Source of the DNA: JBFWVD01 sp050246915
GTDB taxonomy: Bacteria; Actinomycetota; Acidimicrobiia; Acidimicrobiales; Ilumatobacteraceae
Assembly (NCBI GenBank): GCA_050246915.1
Contig: JBFWVD010000034.1
Location: forward strand, 1 to 54,984
Direction of reading: 5' to 3'
DNA: 54,984 nt
Notes under the pieces: generated by a model
Database searches by the model: none
Told to the model about the DNA's origin: nothing
Seen by the model: the letters and a program-made list of their open reading frames with translations, nothing else
Part shown: positions 1-9,162 of the stretch, piece by piece
Numbering within the stretch: position 1 is the stretch's first letter
Layout: every line of letters begins with the position of its first letter
Made by a program: the position numbers and the translations under genes

Positions 1-1
1 G

Positions 2-1054
2 GGCACCACCGGCATCCCCAAGGGTGTCGTCCACACCGAGCGATCGGTGGCGATGGCGTCGCGGTTCTTGACCGAGATCGTGGGTGTGCACCACGACGAT
101 GTGTTCCCGATGGCCTATCCGTTCGCGCACATCGGCGGACCGGTTCGGCTCATGGCATCACTGGCTGCCGGCTTCTGCGTCGTGCTGTTCGAAACCTTCG
201 ACTTCGAGAGGTCGCCAAAGGTGATGGGAGATCTCGGCGCGACGTTGCTGGGCTCCGCGGTGCCGTTCTTCCTCGCCTTCCTCGATGCACAACAGGCGCA
301 TGGATCCGAGCCCATGTTCCCCAGGTTGCGCTTCGGCGTCGCAGGAGGAGCGCCGCTGCCCACCGACGTGATCCGGCGGTTCCGTGACGAACTGGGCTGT
401 GCTGGGATCTTGAACGCATGGGGGCTCACCGAGTTCCCATGCGCCACGTCTGTCGCGCCCACCGATCCGCTCTGGGTGATGGAGCAGACCGTCGGCCGGC
501 CGGTCAGCGGGATCGAGGTCCGCGTCGTCGGGTCTACTGGAGAAGTTCTCCCTGCGGGGACCGAGGGAGAACTGCGGCTGCGTGGGCCGCAACGATTCCT
601 CGGCTACGTCGACTCGTCGTTGAACGCCACGGCGACCGACGCCGATGGGTTCGTGTGCACCGGAGATCTGGGCCTCGTCGACGATGGCGGATACGTACGG
701 ATCACCGGTCGGCTCAAGGACGTCATCATCCGCAACGCCGAGAACATCTCGGCGCTCGAGATCGAAGGGGTGCTGTTCTCCCATCCCTCCATCGCGACGG
801 TGGCGGTGATCGGGCTACCCGACGAGCGCAAGGGTGAGCGATGCTGTGCCGTCGTGGTGCTCAGTCCGCCGAATGCGCAACTCACATTGACAGACATCGG
901 CGAGCACTGCCGCGATGCTGGGCTGGCCCCCCAGAAGATCCCCGAGCAGCTCGAGATCGTCGACGCCCTCCCCATGAACTCCATGGGGAAGATCATCAAG
1001 AACGAACTGCGGGCCCGGTTCGCCGTCTCTTCGGCGCCTCCGGTCGCACCGTAG
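2..1054 (+). CDS. Acyl-CoA synthetase (AMP-binding), 5' truncated by window start
   Basis: This is the C-terminal part of an ANL-superfamily ligase, which activates a carboxylic acid to acyl-AMP and then acyl-CoA. The reading frame is open from base 2, and the first residues (GTTGIPKGV) are the end of the P-loop core motif A3, so about the first third of the protein lies outside the window. Further motifs follow in order: NAWGLTEFP (A5), CTGDLGLVDDGGY with GRLKDVII (A7/A8), and near the C-terminus NSMGKIIKNEL, whose lysine is the usual A10 catalytic residue. The substrate cannot be read from the sequence. It lies 30 bp upstream of an SDR on the same strand, so it probably heads or belongs to an operon with the SDR and the amidohydrolase. 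Confidence 0.93.
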   Translation, partial: GTTGIPKGVVHTERSVAMASRFLTEIVGVHHDDVFPMAYPFAHIGGPVRLMASLAAGFCVVLFETFDFERSPKVMGDLGATLLGSAVPFFLAFLDAQQAHGSEPMFPRLRFGVAGGAPLPTDVIRRFRDELGCAGILNAWGLTEFPCATSVAPTDPLWVMEQTVGRPVSGIEVRVVGSTGEVLPAGTEGELRLRGPQRFLGYVDSSLNATATDADGFVCTGDLGLVDDGGYVRITGRLKDVIIRNAENISALEIEGVLFSHPSIATVAVIGLPDERKGERCCAVVVLSPPNAQLTLTDIGEHCRDAGLAPQKIPEQLEIVDALPMNSMGKIIKNELRARFAVSSAPPVAP

Positions 1055-1084
1055 GTTGAGCGCGACCGAACACGGAGGAAGTCC

Positions 1085-1867
1085 ATGGAACGCATCGCCG
1101 ATCGAACCGCCTTCATCACCGGAGGTGCCAGCGGCATCGGCTTGGCCATCGCCGAGGCGCTCGTGGCCGAGGGCGCACGGGTCGTCATCGCTGACTGGAA
1201 CGGGGAGGTGGCAAACCGAGAAGCGGCGCGACTGGGTGACTCGGCGATGGCAGTGGTCCTCGACGTCACCGACCGCCAGGCCTGGTCCGCCGCCAAGATC
1301 GCAGCGGAGCAACGCTTCGGACCGGTGGAGATCTGTGTCAACAACGCGGGCATCGGCCCCGACCTCAACGAACTGGCTGACATGCCCGTCGAGGCGTTCG
1401 ATCGGTTGGTTGGCATCAAGCTGACCGGCACGTTCAATGGCATCCACACCCTCGGCGCTGACATGCGCTCGCGTGGGGACGGCCATTTCGTGAACACCGC
1501 TTCGATGGCTGGCCTTACGGCGATGGCCAGGCTGGGCGCCTACACGGCGTCGAAGTTCGCGGTGGTGGGGATGAGTGAGGTGCTGCGGGCGGAGATGGCG
1601 CCCCACGGCGTCGGCGTCTCGGTGCTGTGTCCCGGCATGGTGCGCACCAATCTGGCCACCAACACCCCCGCGGCGAGCCGCCCCGCCGGCATGCCGTCGG
1701 ACATGTCATCGGGCATCGACCCGGCGCTGGTGGGAACGCAGGTGGTCGAGGCCATCCGGGCGAACCTGATGTACATCATCACCCACGGTGAGTACTACCC
1801 GGGCGTGGCCGAGCGGGCCGCCGGCATTGCACAGGCATTCGCCGAGGCGCCGAAGCGAAACGTGTGA
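1085..1867 (+). CDS. Short-chain dehydrogenase/reductase (SDR)
   Basis: A 260-aa classical SDR that would oxidise or reduce an alcohol/ketone with NAD(P). The Rossmann motif TGGASGIG is at residues 12-19, NNAG at 86-89, and the catalytic Ser140, Tyr153 and Lys157 (YTASK) are all present. Length is normal for the family. The ATG is preceded by GGAGGAA a few bases upstream, which supports this start. It follows the acyl-CoA synthetase by 30 bp and precedes an amidohydrolase, so co-transcription is likely. The family is too broad for a substrate assignment; a hydroxyacyl or steroid-type alcohol would fit the setting. Confidence 0.92.
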   Translation: MERIADRTAFITGGASGIGLAIAEALVAEGARVVIADWNGEVANREAARLGDSAMAVVLDVTDRQAWSAAKIAAEQRFGPVEICVNNAGIGPDLNELADMPVEAFDRLVGIKLTGTFNGIHTLGADMRSRGDGHFVNTASMAGLTAMARLGAYTASKFAVVGMSEVLRAEMAPHGVGVSVLCPGMVRTNLATNTPAASRPAGMPSDMSSGIDPALVGTQVVEAIRANLMYIITHGEYYPGVAERAAGIAQAFAEAPKRNV

Positions 1868-1998
1868 GCTCCACCAGGTCGCGACGGCCGATCAGCAGTA
1901 CATTGCGCATCGGGGTCACGCGGCGTCAGGTGCCGCCCTGGCCACACCCGGCACCCCGCCAGCGAGCCCCGCAGCATTGACACACGAGGAGACCACCG

Positions 1999-3207
1999 AT
2001 GACGACTCTCGAGAGCAGCAGGACCTCAGCCATGGAGGCCGTCGACTATGGGCTGTACGACGCCGATCAGCACTACTACGAAGCCGAGGATGCGCTGACC
2101 CGCCATCTCGACAAGAAGTACCGCAGTTCGGTCAAGTGGATCGACATGGAGGGTCGTCGCACCCTCATCATCAACGGCAAGCTCTTCACGGTCGTGCCCA
2201 ACCCGACCTACAACCCCGTCGGCGTCCCCGGCTCGATGGAGGTCTACTTCCGAGCCGAGAACAAAGAGGGCCGTGAGGTCCGCGACATCATGAAGATGCA
2301 CGAGATCCGGCCCGAGTACCGGGTTCGCGACGCTCGTCTCAAGGTCATGGATGCACAGAAGGTGGACTTCTCGTGGCTGCTCCCCAGCCTCGGGTTGGGT
2401 CTCGAGGAGATGCTCGCCGACGACTCCGAGCTGCTCTATGCCATCACCGGCGCGTACAACACGTGGCTGGACGAGGACTGGGGATACGACCGTGACGGTC
2501 GCATCCAGACCGGACCGCTGATCTCACTCATCGAGCCGGAGCTGGCCGAGGCCGAGGTGAAGCGGGTGCTGGACATGGGCGCCAAGTTCGTGACCTTCCG
2601 GCCGGCTCCTGTCGCCGTGCCCGGCCGTCACCGCTCGCCGGGCGATCCGCGCCACGACCGGGTGTGGGCCATGCTGGCCGAGGCCGGTTGCAACGTGGTC
2701 ATCCACGCTGGCGATTCCGGCTACGCCAAGTACGCCGCCGATTGGGGCGAATCGGGCAAGTACACCGGCACCAAGTCGTCCCCGCTCATCGAGGTGCTCT
2801 CGGTCCACATCGAACGACCGATCTTCGACATGATGGCGGCGATGGTGTGCCACGGCGTGTTCGATCGCCATCCCAAGCTCAAGGTCGCCGTGCTCGAGCT
2901 GGGTTCGGCATGGGTGCCCGAGCTGCAACGCCGTTTGCGTGTCGCCTACGGCAAGACCCCACAGCTGTTCGGGCGAGACCCGGTGGAGTCCTTCATCGAA
3001 CACACCTGGGTCGCTCCGTTCTACGAGGACAACATCGTCGATACCCGCAACGCCATCGGCGCCGATCGCATCCTCCTCGGATCCGACTTCCCCCATCCCG
3101 AAGGTCTGGCGGAACCGCGCGAGTGGATCGGTGACTTCGCCGGGCTGCCGGCGGCAGAGATGCGCCTTGCGCTGCGCGACAACCTCAAGGCCCTGTCGGG
3201 TCGCTGA
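1999..3207 (+). CDS. Amidohydrolase family 2 metal-dependent hydrolase/decarboxylase-like
   Basis: A 402-aa TIM-barrel protein of the amidohydrolase-related family that also holds ACMSD-type decarboxylases. The N-terminal metal motif is DADQH (His25); a mid-protein HAGD (about residue 234) and the C-terminal SDFPHPEG (about 362) are the other hallmark positions. Members decarboxylate or hydrolyse ring-derived acids, but none of these features fixes the reaction here. It is the first of six paralogues in the window. It is preceded by a 131-bp gap that may carry a promoter, and the ATG has an upstream GAGGAG ribosome-binding site. It ends just before a strong hairpin shared with the convergent gene. 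Confidence 0.88.
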   Translation: MTTLESSRTSAMEAVDYGLYDADQHYYEAEDALTRHLDKKYRSSVKWIDMEGRRTLIINGKLFTVVPNPTYNPVGVPGSMEVYFRAENKEGREVRDIMKMHEIRPEYRVRDARLKVMDAQKVDFSWLLPSLGLGLEEMLADDSELLYAITGAYNTWLDEDWGYDRDGRIQTGPLISLIEPELAEAEVKRVLDMGAKFVTFRPAPVAVPGRHRSPGDPRHDRVWAMLAEAGCNVVIHAGDSGYAKYAADWGESGKYTGTKSSPLIEVLSVHIERPIFDMMAAMVCHGVFDRHPKLKVAVLELGSAWVPELQRRLRVAYGKTPQLFGRDPVESFIEHTWVAPFYEDNIVDTRNAIGADRILLGSDFPHPEGLAEPREWIGDFAGLPAAEMRLALRDNLKALSGR

Positions 3208-3226
3208 TCGCCCCATCGACTCGAAC

Positions 3227-3260
3227 AGGTCGGGTGCCGCCACCGCGGGGCACCCGACCT
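3227..3260. terminator. Bidirectional hairpin terminator between convergent genes
   Basis: Perfect 12-bp inverted repeat, AGGTCGGGTGCC pairing with GGCACCCGACCT around a 10-nt loop. It sits between the stop of the amidohydrolase (3207) and the stop of the minus-strand oxidoreductase (3268). No clear U-tract follows, which is common in actinobacteria. Confidence 0.75.
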
Positions 3261-3267
3261 CTTCGCG

Positions 3268-4338
3268 TCAAAGAGCGTGGAGGGCCGGCATCACCGAGTT
3301 GTAGAACGCCGCGTGGCTGGCCGCGGCCTGATCGGGATCGACGTCGTTGTACGGCAGGCCGAGCAGGAACTCGTCGATGCCCAGCGCGCGCAGCTCGGCC
3401 ATGCGCTCGATGCACTGCGTCGGTGTTCCGACGGCGGCGAACCGGTCGATGAACCCGTCGGTGAGCGCGTCGATCTGCTTGCCCCTGGCGTTGTGCTTGC
3501 GCATGTCGTAGCTGCGGGCGATCGACTCGTACACCGCGCGGTCCTCGTCGTTCACCGGCCCCACCGCCGCGCCGTGCATCGACGAGAAGCGGGCGCTCGA
3601 CGCCACGGTGTGAGCGACCGTCTGACGGGCCGTGGCGATGTCGTCGGCGATGCTCATGCTCATCCCGGCGACGAAGCCGAGCTCGCTCGGATCGCGCCCT
3701 GCTTCGCGCGCCGCGTCGCGGGCGACGCCGATGGCCCACCGGAGTCGATCGGTGTCGGCACCGTGCACGAAACAGATCCGATCGGCGAGGCGCGCCGCGG
3801 CGGCGATCATCTTGGGGCCGGTTGCGAACACCATGATGGGAGGCCGGGGCACGTCGATCTTCCAGTGCAGCCGGCTGTCCTCGGGCAGTGCCGCCACCGG
3901 CAGGCTCGTGGCCGGCGGAGCGACGAGCCAAGGTCCGAGCTCGGACAGTTCGATCCCGTCGCCGGTGAGATATCGCCGAACGAGGCTGAGGTACTTCTCG
4001 AAGTAGCCGATGGTGACCGGCGAAGAACCGAGGTGAGCCAATGCCGAGTCGCCTCGGGCAATGCCGAGCTGGGCGCGCCCGCCGCATGATTGGTTGACCC
4101 AGGCGATCGCCGAGGCCAGCACCGCGGGATGACGCGTCGCCGGGTTGGCGGCGCCGTTGGCCAGGAGGAGTTCCGTAGTAGCGGCGCCGGCAAGCGCCAT
4201 TGACACGAACGTGTCACCCCACAGGCATTGGTTGTCGGGCACCATGAGCCCATCCCAACCTTGGGCCTCGACGTGTTGAGCGAAGCCGGCGACCTCGTGC
4301 GCGCCGATCGGGTGCAGCACCGTCCACAACTTGCTCAT
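3268..4338 (-). CDS. LLM-class (luciferase-like) F420-type oxidoreductase
   Basis: A 356-aa luciferase-like TIM-barrel protein. Most actinobacterial members use coenzyme F420 for hydride transfer; FMN use cannot be excluded from sequence. The N-terminal strand MSKLWTVL is followed by EAQGWDGLMVPDN and later GGRAQLGIARGD, typical of this family. I chose the start at 4338 rather than an upstream one because its ATG overlaps the stop of the preceding gene by 4 nt (ATGA), indicating translational coupling. It is the last gene of a minus-strand run after the SDR and the CrtC/AttH-like protein. Substrate unknown. Confidence 0.88.
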   Translation of the reverse strand: MSKLWTVLHPIGAHEVAGFAQHVEAQGWDGLMVPDNQCLWGDTFVSMALAGAATTELLLANGAANPATRHPAVLASAIAWVNQSCGGRAQLGIARGDSALAHLGSSPVTIGYFEKYLSLVRRYLTGDGIELSELGPWLVAPPATSLPVAALPEDSRLHWKIDVPRPPIMVFATGPKMIAAAARLADRICFVHGADTDRLRWAIGVARDAAREAGRDPSELGFVAGMSMSIADDIATARQTVAHTVASSARFSSMHGAAVGPVNDEDRAVYESIARSYDMRKHNARGKQIDALTDGFIDRFAAVGTPTQCIERMAELRALGIDEFLLGLPYNDVDPDQAAASHAAFYNSVMPALHAL

Positions 4339-5309
4339 GGCTGCACCGCGCCTGATGTCGTCAGCGCCTCCAACCGATCGCGCCAACGGCGCGGATGCCA
4401 ACAGTCCTGGACCTCACCCCAACCGCGACGTCCGTCGAACTCGAACTCCATGAGCGCCTGCAGACACAACATCGACGGATAGCTCTTGGCCCGATACGTG
4501 TTGGCCGCGCGACCCACGGCCGAGATGGTCCGGCCGAGCTCGTCGACCGCTTCGATGCGCACGACGAGCGGATGACCTTCGATGTCTCGCTCGGCGGTGC
4601 GGGTGCCACCACACACCCGCGACCACACTCCGTCGCGCATCAAGAACCCGGTGGTCACGGTGTAGACGGGGTCGGCCTTGTACGCCTCTTCCTTGTCGCA
4701 CACCGATACGGCGAGGAACGCGTTGTCGGGGTCCTGTGTGGCGTACTCGTAGCCCACAGTCGGTTGACGGCCGTCTTGGCGCGGACCCCACGAGCGATCG
4801 CGCATGGACAGGCAGTCCACCGGGATCGTCTCGCCCTTGAGCGTCATCTCGCCGGTCACGTGACAGATCTGATCGATGTGGCCCTTGTTGAACGGCGGCG
4901 TCCCCAGCGTCACCAACGGCTTGATCGCGGCTTGGGCGACGAGGTGCAACGTTATGTCACGACTCGAGTAGGTCACCTCGAACTTGCGGGCCGGCTCGAG
5001 GCAGCGGATCGTCAAGCCACTGCCGAGGGTGATGTCGCGCAGATCGGCGCTCGGGTCGAACTGACGATGCCAATCGAAGTCGTACACCGGCATCTGCCAT
5101 TCCAGATCGCCGGTGTCGTCGTAGACCATCACGCCGCCGCCCTGTACACCGACGTTGGGCCGGAAGATCGGGTAGATGTAACCGATCAACTTGCGATCGG
5201 GAACGAACCACGCCAACCAGAACGTCTCGGTCCACCACGGATCGTCGTTGCGCGGATGGAAGTTGTCGTCGTCGGCGGTGAGGCCCCACTCGTCGAGGTA
5301 GGTCGTCAT
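4335..5309 (-). CDS. CrtC/AttH-like (possibly DUF7064/DUF7065) protein
   Basis: A 324-aa protein with no signal peptide. The motif MRDRSWGPR in the middle and the Trp-rich start (DDPWWTETFWLAW) match a second protein in this window (42533-43552). They recall the lipocalin-like hydroxyneurosporene synthase/AttH superfamily, where members hydrate or bind apolar substrates. The exact family name is from memory and uncertain. The start at 5309 (MTTYLDEWG) is preferred over the longer frame because it has an AGGAGC site just upstream. It is translationally coupled to the downstream luciferase-like oxidoreductase, so a shared apolar substrate is plausible but unproven. Confidence 0.7.
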   Translation of the reverse strand: MTTYLDEWGLTADDDNFHPRNDDPWWTETFWLAWFVPDRKLIGYIYPIFRPNVGVQGGGVMVYDDTGDLEWQMPVYDFDWHRQFDPSADLRDITLGSGLTIRCLEPARKFEVTYSSRDITLHLVAQAAIKPLVTLGTPPFNKGHIDQICHVTGEMTLKGETIPVDCLSMRDRSWGPRQDGRQPTVGYEYATQDPDNAFLAVSVCDKEEAYKADPVYTVTTGFLMRDGVWSRVCGGTRTAERDIEGHPLVVRIEAVDELGRTISAVGRAANTYRAKSYPSMLCLQALMEFEFDGRRGWGEVQDCWHPRRWRDRLEALTTSGAVQP

Positions 5310-5340
5310 GCAGTGCTCCTGTTGGATGGAAGTGGCGGGA

Positions 5341-6120
5341 TCATTCGAACGCAGGCACGGGCGACATGGCGCTGAGACCACCGTCGAGCACGAGGGTGGC
5401 GCCGTTGAAGCCACGGCTGGCGTCACCGGCCAAGAACACCACGGCGTTGGCGACGTCGAGGGCCGTTGGCAGCGTGCCAGGGACGCAGGCCCGCAATCGA
5501 TCGCCGTAGCGAGCGTCGGCGACCAGGGGAGCGGACGCGTTGGTGACGATGAAGCCCAGCACCAAGGTGTTGGACCGGATGCCGCGAGGGCCGTACTCGA
5601 CCGCGACCTGACGGGACAATGCGTTCATCCCGCCCTTTGCCGCGCCGTAGGCGGGCTCGCCTGGACGCGACGACATCGACGCCGTCGAGGAGATGCTCAC
5701 GAACGAGCCCGAATCGCCCATTGCGGGAACCGCGTACTTGAACATCCAGAACGCTCCACGTAGCGATGCTCCGAGGAAGTGGTCGAAGTCCTCGGTGGTC
5801 TGCTCGACCACTGGACGGTCCCGAATGGCCACATCGGTGGCCGATGCGTTGTTGACCACGATGTCGACCCGGCCGAACATCTCGACGGTGCGTTGCACCA
5901 GCGTCTCGGCGTCGCGCTCGAGCGTGAGATCGCACGGCACGAACCGGCACACGCGACCATCAACGGAGAGCTCGGCCTCCACCCGCGTGCCGCGCTCGAT
6001 CGAACGACCGCCGATCACCACTGATGCGCCGTGGGCAGCCAACTCACGGGCGATGACCTTGCCGATGTTGCGGGTCGCGCCGGTGACGATGGCGACCCGC
6101 CCGTCCAGTGCGCCGGTCAT
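5341..6120 (-). CDS. Short-chain dehydrogenase/reductase (SDR)
   Basis: A 259-aa classical SDR: TGATRNIG at residues 13-20, NNAS near 90, a serine cluster at 143-145, and the catalytic pair Tyr158/Lys162 (YGAAK). The motif NNAS replaces the usual NNAG, a common variant. The frame stays open far upstream, but the Rossmann fold begins right after the ATG at 6120, so the longer version is not used. It is the first gene of a minus-strand trio with the CrtC/AttH-like protein and the F420-type oxidoreductase. A TTGACA box on the minus strand at 6161-6156 could serve as its -35, although the matching -10 is poor. Confidence 0.9.
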   Translation of the reverse strand: MTGALDGRVAIVTGATRNIGKVIARELAAHGASVVIGGRSIERGTRVEAELSVDGRVCRFVPCDLTLERDAETLVQRTVEMFGRVDIVVNNASATDVAIRDRPVVEQTTEDFDHFLGASLRGAFWMFKYAVPAMGDSGSFVSISSTASMSSRPGEPAYGAAKGGMNALSRQVAVEYGPRGIRSNTLVLGFIVTNASAPLVADARYGDRLRACVPGTLPTALDVANAVVFLAGDASRGFNGATLVLDGGLSAMSPVPAFE

Positions 6121-6339
6121 GGCGTCGTCCAGGTCATCGCGGTGAGCGGGTAGGGTGTCAAGATGAATTGACGAGCTGGTGGCAACGGTCCCCCCGGTCC
6201 GAGCCGAGGGAACGACCACCTCGGATATCCCGCCAGCGTAGGTCGCCAGTACTGGGATCGTCGGTGTTGGGGTCGTGAGTCCGGGCGTCGCTTGTCGGAC
6301 GGAACGTTCGGACCTAGGTTCGCGGGCGGGGGAGCGTGA

Positions 6340-7665
6340 ATGGACACAGCAATCGATCCGGTGGCCGAACTGACTGCGCAGGTCGCCCAGTGCCTCGGTC
6401 GCGACGTGCAACTGGTGCTCGCTCCCCAGGGAGGTGCAGCCCATCTCGCCTACGAAGTGCGCGCCAAGGATGGGGAGGGGCAATCGCTCGCCTTCCTGCG
6501 TACCGAACCGGCCGGATGGTCGATGGGCCCTCGGTACGGGCTCAGCCGCGAGGCCAAGATGCTTCGCGGCGCTCATCGGCTGGGCTTCCCAGTGCCGCAG
6601 TTGCTCGGCACGCCAGGCACCCCTCCGGGTCTGCTCACCGAGATGATCATCGGCACCAGCCGCCCGGATCCCGACGAGGTCGAGGCAGTGGCCCCCGAGT
6701 ACCTGGCGCAGATCGCGCGCCTCCACGCGATCGATCCGCGTGAGTTCGACGTGGATCAGTACGACACGGTCCGCAACGCGATCGCCGATGATCTGCGATG
6801 GTGGAACGACTTCGGGGCTCGGACCGGCGCGATGGACACCCGCCTGTTGCGATTCGCGGCGCGGGTGTTGTCGGCCACGTTGCCCGATGTCGGCGACATG
6901 CCGTCAGTGGTGCACGGTGATGTCGGTGCGGGGAACTTCATGGTCAACGAGGGTCGTCTTGCCGCGATGCTCGATTGGGAGACCGCCCACGTCGGTGACC
7001 CGCACGAGGATCTGGCGTGGTTGTGGATGCGCGGCGCGCACACTGCGTTCGGTGACCCACAACGGCGCATCGCAGAGTACGAGGCAGCGTCGGGCACGGT
7101 GCTCGATCGGCACCGGCTGTGTTGGCATCTGGCCTTCGTCATGTGGAAGAGCGTTGTCGGTATGCGGGCGGCGACCAACAGCGGCCCGGCCGACGACGTG
7201 ACCCTTGTGCAGTCGATCGTCGTGCTCACCTACGAAGCGTTGCTCGGCGCGCAGCTGGTGGAACTGCTCGGCGCCTCGTACCCCTTGCTGGGGTGCACGC
7301 CCCAACGCTCATCGACCGTTGCCTCCCGGTTGTGCGACCGGCTGCTCGATCGCGGTGATCACGATCACGAGTCGCAGATCGTGCTCACGTATCTGCGCGA
7401 CAGCGCATCGCAGTTGGCGTGGGAGCAACGCGAGTTGGCCGCCGACTGTCGTCGACGCCTGGCCATCACCCCCGACGAACTCGATGACCACGTCGACTCC
7501 GTGGGGCAAATAGACCTGACGGCGTGCGCGATGGTGCTCGCAGGTGAGGCCGATCGGGCCGCACTCGCCCTACCGAACGCCGTGCGGCGCATCCAACGGG
7601 CCCAGCGCATCGGGCTGGGTGTGACACGAATCGACGCGCAGCCGGTCGCTGATGGCGAAATGTAG
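6340..7665 (+). CDS. Phosphotransferase-family (APH-like) protein with extra C-terminal domain
   Basis: A 441-aa protein whose first ~320 residues have the aminoglycoside-phosphotransferase/choline-kinase fold. The catalytic loop HGDVGAGN (His192-Asp194) and the metal-binding LDWE (Asp212) are intact. Such proteins occur in actinobacterial lipid and steroid degradation clusters, often by acyl-CoA dehydrogenases, and probably phosphorylate a small hydroxylated substrate. The C-terminal ~110 residues are helical-looking, outside the usual kinase length, and unassigned. The ATG has a GGGGGAG site upstream. It is divergent from the SDR at 6120 and precedes the amidohydrolase by 58 bp. Confidence 0.82.
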   Translation: MDTAIDPVAELTAQVAQCLGRDVQLVLAPQGGAAHLAYEVRAKDGEGQSLAFLRTEPAGWSMGPRYGLSREAKMLRGAHRLGFPVPQLLGTPGTPPGLLTEMIIGTSRPDPDEVEAVAPEYLAQIARLHAIDPREFDVDQYDTVRNAIADDLRWWNDFGARTGAMDTRLLRFAARVLSATLPDVGDMPSVVHGDVGAGNFMVNEGRLAAMLDWETAHVGDPHEDLAWLWMRGAHTAFGDPQRRIAEYEAASGTVLDRHRLCWHLAFVMWKSVVGMRAATNSGPADDVTLVQSIVVLTYEALLGAQLVELLGASYPLLGCTPQRSSTVASRLCDRLLDRGDHDHESQIVLTYLRDSASQLAWEQRELAADCRRRLAITPDELDDHVDSVGQIDLTACAMVLAGEADRAALALPNAVRRIQRAQRIGLGVTRIDAQPVADGEM

Positions 7666-7723
7666 AAGCACGTTCTGATATGTTGCGTGCGCCGGCCGGG
7701 GGGCCGACGCCTGCAGCAGGGGG

Positions 7724-8929
7724 ATGGTCATGACGGCTGACAAGATCTCGCTCGATTGGATGATCTCGGTCGACGATCATGTGCTCGAACCGGGCCGGGT
7801 GTGGCTCGATCGCCTGCCGGCGAAGTACCACGACATCGCCCCGCAGATCGAGCGCGGGACGACCGGTGAGTTCTGGACGTACGAGGACAAGCGCCTTCCA
7901 ACCGCAGGACTCAGCGCGGTGGCGGGCAAGTCGAAGGAAGAGTTCTCGCCCGAGCCAGTGGGCTACGACGACATGCGGCCGGGTTGCTACGACTCCAAGG
8001 CCCGCGTCGCCGACATGGATCAGGCCGGCATCTTGGCCTCGATGTGCTTCCCGTCGTTCCCGCGCTTTTGTGGCCAGGTGTTCTACGAGGCCAAGGACAA
8101 GGAACTCGCGCTGCTGTGCGTGAAGGCGTACAACGATTGGATGATCGACGAGTGGTGCGCAGACGCTCCCGGACGCTTCATCCCGCTCGTGCTCATCCCG
8201 CTGTGGGACCCGAAGCTCGCCGCCGCCGAGCTCGAGCGTTGCTCTGCCAAGGGTGCGACGGCGTTCGCCTTCTCCGAGAACCCCGAGCCACTCGGTCTCC
8301 CCACCATCCACGATCCGAGCGGCTATTGGGACCCGTTGCTGCAGGCCGCGTCCGACCTGGAGATGGTGGTGTGCATGCACGTCGGCTCGTCGTCGACGCT
8401 GCCGCTCATCTCGTCGAACTCGCCGTTCATGGCCAACTTGGCGTGGGGCGCCAACCGCACCTCCGGCACGATGTTGTCGTGGTTGTTCAGCGGCTATTTC
8501 ACCCGCATGCCCGGGTTGAAGATCGCGCTGTCCGAAGGCGAGATCGGCTGGATCCCGTACTTCCTCGAACGCGCCGAGCAGGTGCTCGACAAGCAGCGCT
8601 TCTGGGTCAAGCGTGGCGTGACGTTCGACGGGCACGCTGGTCTCGACATCGATCTCGACAACCTCGATCTGCGCGGTCTGTACCGCAAGCACGTGTTCGG
8701 TTGCTTCATCGACGACATCCACGGGCTCAACAGCCTGAGCGAGATCGGCGAGGACAATGTCATGTGCGAAGTCGACTATCCGCACTCCGATTCGACGTGG
8801 CCCGACTGCATCGGTCTCATGAACAAGCGCATGGCTCATCTGTCACCTGAGGTGCAGTACAAGATCCTGCGCGGCAACGCCGAACGGCTGTTCCGTTTCA
8901 CGCCCGCCGAACCGCCGGCCGTGTCGTGA
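7724..8929 (+). CDS. Amidohydrolase family 2 protein
   Basis: A 401-aa TIM-barrel amidohydrolase-related protein. Metal-site signatures are SVDDH (His19), MHVG (mid-protein), EGEIGWIPYFLERAE and CEVDYPHSDSTWP near the C-terminus. It is very close in style to the paralogue at 27576-28895, which shares DYPHSDSTWP and the GCFIDD motif. The start is 7724 or the ATG two codons later; the GGGGG site suits either. Its TGA overlaps the GTG of the ferredoxin (GTGA), so the two are translationally coupled, which ties this hydrolase to the P450 electron-transfer group. Confidence 0.87.
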   Translation: MVMTADKISLDWMISVDDHVLEPGRVWLDRLPAKYHDIAPQIERGTTGEFWTYEDKRLPTAGLSAVAGKSKEEFSPEPVGYDDMRPGCYDSKARVADMDQAGILASMCFPSFPRFCGQVFYEAKDKELALLCVKAYNDWMIDEWCADAPGRFIPLVLIPLWDPKLAAAELERCSAKGATAFAFSENPEPLGLPTIHDPSGYWDPLLQAASDLEMVVCMHVGSSSTLPLISSNSPFMANLAWGANRTSGTMLSWLFSGYFTRMPGLKIALSEGEIGWIPYFLERAEQVLDKQRFWVKRGVTFDGHAGLDIDLDNLDLRGLYRKHVFGCFIDDIHGLNSLSEIGEDNVMCEVDYPHSDSTWPDCIGLMNKRMAHLSPEVQYKILRGNAERLFRFTPAEPPAVS

Positions 8930-9153
8930 GCGAGGCGGACATGGGGGAGCGTGCGTGGTCGGTGTCCATCGACCGTGAGCTGTGCATGGGTGCTGGGCTG
9001 TGCGTGATGTACGCACCGGACACCTTCGATCAAGACGACGCGGTCAAGGCCGTGTTCAAGCCCGACACCATCGACTCGATCGACGCGGTTCGCGTGGCTG
9101 TCGAGGCATGCCCCACGGGCGCAATCACGTTGAACGTTCCAGCGAACGACTAG
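8926..9153 (+). CDS. 3Fe-4S type ferredoxin
   Basis: A 75-aa ferredoxin with Cys20, Cys26 (C-x5-C) and Cys62 followed by Pro. This three-cysteine pattern is typical of the small 3Fe-4S ferredoxins that reduce actinobacterial cytochromes P450. It starts at a GTG that overlaps the previous stop by 4 nt; an in-frame ATG lies five codons later. A P450 gene lies 0.8 kb downstream on the same strand, with one SDR between, so it is likely the electron donor of that P450. No ferredoxin reductase gene is seen in the window. Confidence 0.92.
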   Translation: MSEADMGERAWSVSIDRELCMGAGLCVMYAPDTFDQDDAVKAVFKPDTIDSIDAVRVAVEACPTGAITLNVPAND

Positions 9154-9162
9154 GGGATCGGA

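Noticed and set aside
5341..6726. 461-aa SDR fusion starting at 6726
   Set aside because: The extra 202 residues are the shadow of the plus-strand kinase gene (6340-7665). The Rossmann motif follows the ATG at 6120.
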